Shown here piece by piece: positions 56,214-64,000 of a stretch of DNA of 64,000 nt (its first letter is position 1; every line of letters starts with the position of its first letter). The notes below the pieces were generated by a model. That model worked only from the letters and a program-made list of their open reading frames with translations. It did no database searches and had not been told where the DNA came from. The DNA is from Bactrocera neohumeralis. Lineage: Eukaryota > Arthropoda > Insecta > Diptera > Tephritidae. The position numbers were made by a program, and so were the translations under genes. The stretch is from positions 15,132,236 to 15,196,235 of the forward strand of contig NW_026089623.1 in the NCBI RefSeq assembly GCF_024586455.1, read 5' to 3'.

Positions 56214-57259
56214 GAATAGCATTCCCCGATTTCGAGGTTAAAATGGGTAGAGGAGGTCCTCCAGATTAAGAATATATATATATATAATATAGTTGCCGCT
56301 GACTTATGTTTTTTGAGATATTTGCATTTAAAGTTCATAAAGTTCAAAAAATTAACTATGTATTTAAAATGCGTGTTTCTCCGATTTATAATGAATTTTA
56401 CACTTATATTTTATACTTTTATATCCACTAACACTTCACTAATTCGTTTCTAATCATTTATTTTATATTAAATAGTACAAACATAGTTTTAATTCCATAA
56501 AAAAATTTTAGTTAAAATCCATTTATTCATCAAATAAGAAAATGGTTGTAAACAAGCAAAAAATTAGTGTTACCATATTTTGTAATGGAATGAAAATATG
56601 AAAAAAGGCAGATTATGACGTCATAACTAAATTCATTATCGTGTGAAGAGTAATGTCAAATCTTTCAGAATTTTCATTATCTTGAAAAATCCCGGTGTTG
56701 GATCGGGCAAAAAGGAGCTCAACGCAATAGAACTGAGAACGCCCAGGTGTTGGTCCGACAGAGGGTTATTTTTTTGAAGCGCGGCCAAAGGCCGCCATGC
56801 GGAAAGAAATTCTATGCAGAAAACTAATGTGCTATATATTTCCTGTCATTGGGATATTATTTGTTTTCTTTATTTCTTTCGATACTTCTGTAAAATATGA
56901 ACGTAAGGTAGCACTGATTATTAGTTAGAATGCAACCCTTTTGTTATTGTATGAACAAAAATAAATGAACAAAAGTTAAATATTGAATAAAAATTATTTT
57001 TGCACTATTTAATATAAAATAAATGGTTAGAAACGAATTGGTGAAGTGTTAGTGGATATAAAATTTAAAAATATAACTATAAATTTCATTATAAATGGGA
57101 GAAAACACGCATTTTAAATAGTTGAATTTTTGAACTTTAAATGCAAATATCTCCAAATCCTTAAATCAGCGGCAACTATATATATATACTTTCTTAATCT
57201 GGAGGACCTCCTCTATCCATACATACCCATTTTAACCCCGAAATCGGGGGATGCTATTC
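56214..57259. mobile_element. TA-flanked fold-back element, family E copy 2
   Basis: The arms are about 300 bp, beginning GAATAGCATTCCCCGATTTC and the complement of GAATAGCATCCCCCGATTTC, with TA outside each end (56212-56213 and 57260-57261). They share CCAGATTAAGAATATATA and GAGATATTTGCATTTAA with copy 1 at 31989-33663. The loop holds a GC-rich module (about 56690-56800, GCGCGGCCAAAGGCCGCC). No gene. Confidence 0.85.
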
Positions 57260-57493
57260 TAAAATTTACCCTCTAAATTACATATTTATTTATTTACTTA
57301 GTGTTTTTTATGTGTTTTTAGATAACACCCTTTCCAATTTGCTGGTGTGTCGTCAAATAACGTAACACTAAGTGTATATGTAAGTACTTGATTATATGTT
57401 GTTCCTAAAAATTTATTGAATTGTTCATAATTGCAGATAGAAATTCTGATGTGTGAAGTTGTATAAAATGTGCGTCGCTTGGCCAATTACACT
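57260..57493. other. Unassigned spacer between family E and P-type MITE
   Basis: AT-rich, no gene. It contains TCAAATAACGTAACACTAAG, similar to the internal motif of the 54844-56044 element. Confidence 0.35.
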
Positions 57494-57501
57494 GCATTGG
57501 T

Positions 57502-58102
57502 CAAGGATAATGGGACGCCCAACTTATTCCAGTGTGAGAACGCCTCAAAATAAGCGTTTTTTATAACATTTTCCATTATGGCCAGATCGAACAAAATAAG
57601 AATTTTTGGACATTTTAAATTAAAACACTCAACATTTATTACGATTGCAAATTATTATATATTGGACTTTTTATATATGACGAAACTACTTAAATCGTTT
57701 CTTATGATTTTATTGTATACTAAAATAAATGACTTTTGATCTTTCAATACTTAATAAGGTGAAATAAGCCTATTAGTTCTCAATTAATAAATATATAAAT
57801 AAATCATTTGTAATTGAAAATTAATTCTATTATGCATCAAATTACAAAACGTTTCATGAAATATATTTAAGTTTCGCATTTTCTTTGATTTTCATTGTTT
57901 TAAATTTGTATTAACGATCTTGAACGGGGGCAACAAATTCCTCCGTTCACATATATTTTTGGTATAATTTCAATCTGGCCGTTCCAGTCATTCCATTAGC
58001 AAAACGTCAAAACCTACCCAATCCAGTCAACTGTCAAAGTTCGATAGGTGAGCGGTTCTCACATTTCCAATGACAGGAGAGTTGGGGATCTCTTTATCTC
58101 TG
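57502..58102 (-). mobile_element. P-superfamily-like MITE, copy 3
   Basis: The 601-bp element is in reverse orientation relative to copies 1 and 2. It has a perfect 8-bp duplication GCATTGGT (57494-57501 and 58103-58110). The termini are CAAGGATAATGGGACGCCCA and the complement of CAGAGATAAAGAGATCCCCA. It lacks the extra inverted repeat found in copy 1. Non-coding. Confidence 0.88.
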
Positions 58103-58110
58103 GCATTGGT

Positions 58111-58700
58111 AGTGCCGGCACGATTCCGATTACTTTGGCGGAGGGGTAAAAAAACCGAATTTCTGTATAAATGGGGTATGTGCGGATATGGAAGCTTCTC
58201 CAGAGAAGATATATCCAAAAATAATATAAAAATAACTTTTATTTTTTAAAATATTCACGATTAAAAGTTCAAAAATGTGCACTAATAACACATGGTATTT
58301 CTCTATGTTTCACTAAATTTTTTCACGTTTTTCACTCTGTATATTTAAATATACACTTAGTACACTCATCGTTGAAAAGGTTAGATTGTTTACAATTATG
58401 AGGAAAACAAGCCTTGCCACACCTTAAACAGCAAATATGTAGGATTTTTAACAATTTTTCTTTGTTTGCTTTATCGCGTGATTCTTTTTTCTATATTAAC
58501 TATAAAAAAATTCTTTCTACATATGTATATGTGTAATATGTGATTTATGTGACTGAAGTACTTTCTGCGGTGGCGGCCTTTGGCCGCGCTTTAAAAAAAT
58601 AACCCTGGTCGAGCGAATACCCGGGGTGACTGAAGTACTTTCGCATAGTACTCCTTTCTGCGTTAAAATAAAAAAATATATATTGAGTTTCGTTATAAAG
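58111..58700 (-). repeat. Fold-back family F, copy 3 (reversed)
   Basis: The reverse complement of 40020-40790, including CGATTACTTTGGCGGAGGGG at its start and AAAACAAGCCTTGCCACACC. It carries a GC-rich module (about 58555-58670, GGCGGCCTTTGGCCGCGC). The P-type MITE copy 3 abuts its end. Confidence 0.7.
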
Positions 58701-58864
58701 TGGTTATATTTTTTGGTTATCTTGCACTGATATTGAAACAAAATTTGAGTTTTTGTTATAAAATGGTTAAATTTTGGTTATTATATCTGTCAGCGCTTTC
58801 CATTTATTTTTACGTTAATTTGTATAATAGGTGACAATATATATAATACTATTATATAATATTA

Positions 58865-59583
58865 CTAGCTGACCCCGCAGTCGTTGTCCTGCGTGGAATT
58901 ATGTCTTTTGAAATGAAAAAAAGGTGAAATTATATTGTGTCGAAAATGATTGTGATGCGTAAATATACAGAGAAGGTGGGTTTCCAACTCGTCAACACGC
59001 CACATATATCTGGCCGTGTGAAAAACATAGCATTTCCCGGTTTCCTTGTGTCCTGTTGATTGTCAACGCAGTCAGTCCCTGGAAATTGAATACGTTTGAA
59101 CTGAAATGGCTGTCCCTTGTATTCGATAACTGCGTCATAATCAGTCGGGTTCCATTACACAATTTCGGCGCATGAAGATTGTGAAACGTAATAATGACAG
59201 ATCAACTGGAAATTGCACTGGATAATTAACGGTTTCGTCTTCCTTGTCAAGACTATCGATCGATTTACATATATGAGCGCAAACCTCCCAGAATTTGACT
59301 TTGAATCTTCCAGTTTAAGTCATTAACATCGGTATTTTTGGCAGCTAAAATTGCGCCTGCACTCAAGCAATTGCAGTTACGATAATTTGACCAATGTTCG
59401 GATAAACATTCGTGATGAATTCATCTTCTGTTGAAGTGAATTGACAAAAGTAGGTGAAATTAATATCAAACCACTGGAAGTATCAACCGAAATTTGCCCA
59501 TTTCCAATTCTAAGCGAATACAATGTAAAATGTCGTCGGCAATGTCATTTTTTCGTATCCCATAATTAACGCGAATTTGAAGG
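58865..59583 (-). pseudogene. Helitron helicase C-terminus and 3' end
   Basis: On the minus strand the element ends GGGGTCAGCTAG followed by T, the CTRR-type Helitron end, preceded by a hairpin (58873-58880 with 58889-58896). Upstream the helicase C-terminus reads LCNGTRL, TINRTQG (motif V-like, degraded), CFSHGQIYVAC and PPSLYIYA in broken frames. The open end is cut by the assembly gap. Helitrons move by rolling circle using a Rep/helicase protein; this piece is dead. Confidence 0.88.
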
Positions 59584-59683
59584 NNNNNNNNNNNNNNNNN
59601 NNNNNNNNNNNNNNNNNNNNNNNNNNNNNNNNNNNNNNNNNNNNNNNNNNNNNNNNNNNNNNNNNNNNNNNNNNNNNNNNNNN
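59584..59683. other. Assembly gap (100 N)
   Basis: Exactly 100 undetermined bases, a standard scaffold-gap size, so the true distance is unknown. Confidence 0.99.
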
Positions 59684-59762
59684 TAAAATAAAATAGGAAC
59701 CAATGAGCAGCGGAATAAAAACTTCTTAATACAATACGCTTGTGATTGAAAATAAATGACGA

Positions 59763-59852
59763 CAATGAAATCTCGATTATCACTTTATCATGTGAGAGTA
59801 AAAAATGTTCGGTGACACCCGAACTTAGCGCTTCCTTACTTGTTTCATTTTC
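59763..59852 (-). repeat. 5' end fragment of dispersed repeat type 2
   Basis: The reverse complement of 47607-47700: AAGTAAGGAAG...CTAAGTTCGGGTGTCACCGA...GATAAAGTGATAATCGAGAT. It lies directly after the gap. Confidence 0.75.
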
Positions 59853-61478
59853 CAGTTTTTCACAGTTATTTCGATTGTTTCAAACTGAGCTTATCAGCCC
59901 TGCCCCACAGCATTCACAAATTTCCACCTGGATGGAAATCACATATTTGATGCTCATACTTTCACATTCACATTATTTATTGTGAATCGAATCCGAGTTC
60001 TTTGTTGGCAGGAATGAAAAGTAAATGGCAAAATGTTAAAATGAGAAATTATTTTCTTATAAGACAATTCTTTTATATATCCTTTGATATTTGTAGGTGC
60101 ACTCATGACCTTTTAAATTACTTATTTATTGGTATAAGGCTGAATTTTTTACATTATACATTTTACTTACATTATACATTAGTACCTCAAAAATCATGCA
60201 TCGTCTAACTGAAAGGAAATATTCAACAACAGCTGTCAGGAATTTTAAGAATGCTAGAGGCATTCCTCAGATGTCTGTTACGCCTAATTTCCATAATTTT
60301 ACGCCTTCTTTGCTTCACAACAAGCAATTGAAAAATAAATGGCATTTCACAATATTTATAAATTTTCAATAAAATCCTCTCAGATGTTTGTCAGCTGTTT
60401 AGAATGAGGAAACAATGGGAAAATATCGATAACAAAATTCTGTGAAATTGGGAGTACGAATTCACTACAGGAAATTTTTAAAATCACACATTGTGAAATT
60501 GAAAGGTGAAACTGGGAGCACGGCTGTTTATGGTATATGGCCGAAAATCATCTCAAGTTAGCCATATTAAAACATTTAAAATGTTGTTTTGAAATGTTTG
60601 CGTATTTGTAACACGATGAAGACATTACGGCAACCATAGATGCAAAAATCATAGGTAAACTTCTGACCAATCAGCCAAAGCCGAATTTCTATGATTTATT
60701 TAAAATTTTAAAAAGTTATTAAATAAATTGACTTGCAAATGCACAAATTGTGTGAATATTCAGCATTCCTAAATTGATGAATTTAGTATTGCAATTTATA
60801 CAAAGTATAACTATATAAATTGTTTACAAACCATATACATTGCTGCCAACTCAGTGGGTTTACTCACTAAACTAGTGGTTTTACTTTCCTCTAGTGGGCA
60901 AAAAACTTTTTTAGTGGCTGGTGTTTTTTTTAGTGGTAAATACCATCTGACGGTAAATACAAAAATTAATAATATATATTATTATATGTATATTCTTTTC
61001 ACAATTGCTTCCCCATAAGATATTTTAGTTCTGTTTCAAGCTTTTAAAGAGCTACGAATAAGACAAATAAAGATAGCCTGTTATATATCAAGGGGGGGAG
61101 CCTTTTTAACGGCTACATTCTACTATACTCAATTGTTTGATATACTTATACGTTCTCTTTCATCTTGTTCGCTCTTTTCTTTTCTTCGTAACAATCTTCA
61201 TTTTAAATCTTTTTAAAGTGAAAATTTACTTGTAATGTACTCCATCATTAATATACTCATATAACAATGTTTAGTAAACGACGGTTGCTTCTCTAAAATT
61301 TAGAGATTTCTTGGCTCAAAGACCCTATTTTAAAAGATTATTGCTACAAGTTGTAGAAGATAATGACGGCACAAAGTAGCAAAGTGTAGGTTATAAATAT
61401 TTACTACTACATTGTATGATTAGTAGTCATGAAAGAATTAAAAGTCGTGCATATTCTATATTATTCCTCCTTTGAAGT
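59853..61478. other. AT-rich DNA without a recognised gene
   Basis: No coding capacity or paired repeats that I could recognise. It separates the two Helitron pieces, so part of it should be later insertions. Confidence 0.5.
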
Positions 61479-61684
61479 TGGTCGCCTTGTCGTGGCGAAG
61501 GGGCTTAAGTAAGAGTAAAGTTTGCATCCCAAAGGAAACGCACTCTAATCTTACGAACTAAGAGAGACACTTCATAATTCCCACAATAGTGATATGGATG
61601 AATAAACCCTAGGTTTTACGCTCATCTCCTATTGTGGAAGTATGAGGACACCCGAACCAACACCACCCTAGGCCAAGGTGTCGA
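61479..61684 (+). mobile_element. 5' end fragment of an R1/LOA-type LINE
   Basis: TTGGTCGCCTTGTCGTGGCG, AAGGGGCTTAAGT resembles the start of the LOA-like LINE at 35029 (CCTTGTCGCGGTGCAGGGGC). About 200 bp of leader is present; it abuts the Helitron coding remnant at about 61685. Confidence 0.5.
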
Positions 61685-63180
61685 ACATAAGACATCGCAT
61701 CTTGAGCGTACTCGTGCATGTGGCGCGGGCTTCCGATGTAAGTGGCCGGTAAAATTGTCATTCTTCCTACATTGTTTTCATTGCCGTCAGCATTGATTGC
61801 ATCGCGAAGATGAATGTACTCTTCAGATCGAAGCTGCTGTTGGTTAAGACGGATGTATGTCTTTCAGTCTCAATTTTGCCGTACATGTCCACTGCATACT
61901 GATGAAAGAGCCGTTGACACAACAAAATGTGATTTACTTCACCTTCACGGATCATGAGTCTGTATGCATAATAATTCATGGCACTGACTTTTTTGTGTGT
62001 ATCAGCACCTGGAAGTACATATGATAAAAAATACATTTATATATTGAACATATAAAATATTTTATTTTGTATAATCTAATTACCTGTTGTTGGATTAACC
62101 ATTTTGATATTAAAATGGTACCCATCTTCTCCCTGCCAGAAAATTAATGGGTATTGTAAAGCATCATAAGCTCTATGCGTTTCATATACACGTTTCAATT
62201 CATTGTTCCGGCGATGAAGTACAATATCTCTTGATTGCAAATTCTCCCCAACAACGACAATAGCCACTTCATCTATTGTCGGTGAATTAAACCTCCTTGC
62301 ATGCTCTCCAGCAGGTGTTTTGTCGGCTCTTATTACAATATTATGGCTGTCTGATGGCATCCGATCCAGTGCCATTTTGAACATCTTCACTAATTCATTA
62401 TTCTCGTGAAGAAATGTTTGCAGTTGTTGGACAATGATTCGCTTGACGGTTGGATTGTGGTCATATCACAAGTGTATCAACTTCCACATCTTGATTGCCC
62501 ATAAAATAAATTTGCAAAAGTTTATGATCTGCATGTGGCACTGGCAGCATTGCTCCCAGTAGGTGATGAATTTGTCCTTGTATCTGTAATTGTTTAAGAA
62601 CTGGTTAAATTAATTGTGATACAAATACGAATTAGAATTTCACTAAAACAATTATGGTATACTACCTTGAAAGTAGGCATGAACCCGTCTTGTACTATAT
62701 GCGTTGCACCAAACGATGTCATTTGGAAGCAATTATTATATTTTTGGATGTTAGCCAAGAAGTGTTTAGACTCACTTTCCATTCCATTAACTAATGAGTG
62801 TAACGGTTCAGGTGGTGGAACCAATTGAGGCAATTGTACATTGCCACCAGCACAACATAATCCTGCAGGTTCACTACTGTACTTTAATGCTTTGCTATGT
62901 TGACAAATGATTGACATTTCTCCAATCGTCACAGATTTGTCGGCACTATAATCAAATTCCGGATCGTAGGAAAATGCTCCTCGTTCGAGGTTTACAGGAG
63001 CATTGCGTCTGCGGAATCGATTAAATTCGTTATCCCGTGCTCGCTGCTGTTGTGATCGATGTACACGAATTCGTTCCATTCTCCCCCTATCCACTTGATA
63101 GTTATTTACTCTTGAACGTAATTCTCCCATACTTGTACGACTGTTATCATTATCAGCATCTCGCTGGTCATTAGTGCGGT
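61685..63180 (-). pseudogene. Helitron Rep/helicase N-terminal region
   Basis: Minus-strand pieces in order: about 63180-62594 with RGAFSYDPEFDYSADKSVTI, CCAGGNVQLPQLVPPPEPL and KYNNCFQMTSFGATHIVQDG; 62390-62076 with VIRADKTPAGEHARRFNSP, VAIVVVGENLQSRDIVL and YDALQYPLIFWQGEDGYHF; and 62036-61685 with YYAYRLMIREG (start of the Helitron_like_N domain), LFHQYAVDMYGKIE and ILPATYIGSPRHMHEYAQDA. It is cut before the HUH nuclease motif. An ATG at 63130 lies in an upstream-open frame, so the true start may be higher. The helicase end at 58865-59583 has the same orientation and is probably the other end of this element. Confidence 0.88.
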
Positions 63181-63230
63181 TGGAGCGTAAAGTAGCAGCG
63201 AGAAGAAAATCACTTTTAGCAGTATTTCAA

Positions 63231-63540
63231 TATTTCTCCAATTAAATGTTTCTTTTTTTTAACATGAGATGACAAAACCAAGGATGTTAAAGTAGGAGCG
63301 CAGCAAAAAGTCTCTAAATTTATGGACAAAACAATGTAACGTTCGGATACACGTGCTTTTTACATGAGATGACAAAACAATGGAACGTTCGGATACACTT
63401 ATTACTTTCTTATTTCTCCAATTAAATGTTTCTTTTTTTTAACATGAGATGACAAAACCAAGGATGTTAAAGTAGGAGCGCTGCAAAAAGTCTCTAAATG
63501 TATGTACAAAACAATGTAACGTTCGGATACACTTATTACA
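63231..63540. repeat. Direct repeats next to the Helitron 5' side
   Basis: Two ~125-bp units (about 63231-63351 and 63412-63536) share ATTTCTCCAATTAAATGTTT, AACATGAGATGACAAAACCA and AACGTTCGGATACAC. A shorter piece of the same unit (63362-63400) lies between them. Confidence 0.85.
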
Positions 63541-64000
63541 GGGCATCTCGACAGGATAGAATTTATAGAATACTAACTATTATTGCCATTGCCAAATCTG
63601 TATGTGGGCATTTGCTATCATGATATAATCATTTGCGCAAAAGCGTAGGGTAGGTAGGTTCGAGATGATGTAGCGTATGCTTTGAGCTCTTGAAAAATTT
63701 ATTTTATCATTTGCGAAATGCCGTCGGGTAGGTAGCTGATGTAGGGCACGTTTTGAGCTCTTGAACTCCTTAATCCTTTTGTGTGGAACATAAAAAAAGG
63801 ATAAATATCCTTTTGTTTACAAATGTATTTTTGGAAAAAATAAAAAAATAACAAAGGATAAAGATCTAAATTTTTGGACTACTATATAATAATTGTGGCA
63901 TAACTTTTATATACCAATTAACATAATAAATTTAAAATGAGAAATGATATTTTGATTTATGCTTGTATAAGTTTATTAAATTTAAGACTTCCCAACCCAA
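63541..64000. repeat. Dispersed repeat R, second copy
   Basis: Matches 34510-34890 in the same orientation, with an internal partial duplication around TCATTTGCG...GTAGGTAG...GAGCTCTTGAA. The window ends within or just after it. Confidence 0.75.

Noticed and set aside
59466..59783. A minus-strand frame crossing the gap
   Set aside because: It is read through 100 undetermined bases, so the frame is meaningless.

Overview
This is eukaryotic, AT-rich, intron-bearing DNA that is almost entirely transposable elements. One host gene is recognisable: the 5' part of transcription factor IIB (minus strand, 33739-34240), whose zinc ribbon and first cyclin fold read like fly TFIIB. That gene, an errantivirus (gypsy-type retrovirus-like element) and the repeat families point to a higher fly. 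A tephritid fruit fly is my best guess, by inference only. I see no tRNA, rRNA or CRISPR array, and no complete host gene.

Layout. 1-3400: a decayed BEL/Pao element whose gag is split by a P-type MITE (perfect 8-bp target duplication) and truncated by mariner and palindromic debris. 3465-18918: one old dispersed repeat acting as a landing pad, broken by a Tc1-like element (3564-5188), a young but internally deleted errantivirus (5193-11828), a fold-back MITE that itself holds a LINE tail (12308-12783), a long-TIR DNA transposon with a CACTG terminus (12999-15982) and a piggyBac-like element (16075-18642). 19000-31500: LINE fragments of RTE-like, Jockey-like and CR1/Jockey-like type, a Harbinger remnant, a hAT-like fold-back element (22244-23609), a mariner remnant and a minisatellite. 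31500-33700: GC-rich hairpin modules and a TA-flanked fold-back element next to TFIIB. 35029-39390: a LOA-like LINE with gag, endonuclease, reverse transcriptase and RNase H pieces. 39400-47400: fold-back relatives, a minus-strand RTE-like copy, a Jockey RT piece and the most complete RTE-like copy. 47570-50345: a P-superfamily transposase gene with a THAP remnant and GT-AG introns. 50554-54216: a second P-type MITE carrying two nested insertions, one a deleted relative of the CACTG element. 54217-58700: further TIR elements, a second TA-flanked fold-back element and a third P-type MITE. 58865-63180: two pieces of a minus-strand Helitron separated by a 100-base assembly gap and other repeats. 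The last kilobase holds tandem repeats and a repeat shared with the DNA upstream of TFIIB.

The genes do not form pathways. The information lies in insertion order: target duplications of 8 bp (P, hAT), TTAA (piggyBac), TA (Tc1 and the fold-back family), 4 bp (errantivirus) and 3 bp (CACTG-type) can be read directly. Most coding remnants are frameshifted. Three of the breaks in the errantivirus pol lie in A homopolymers and may be sequencing errors.
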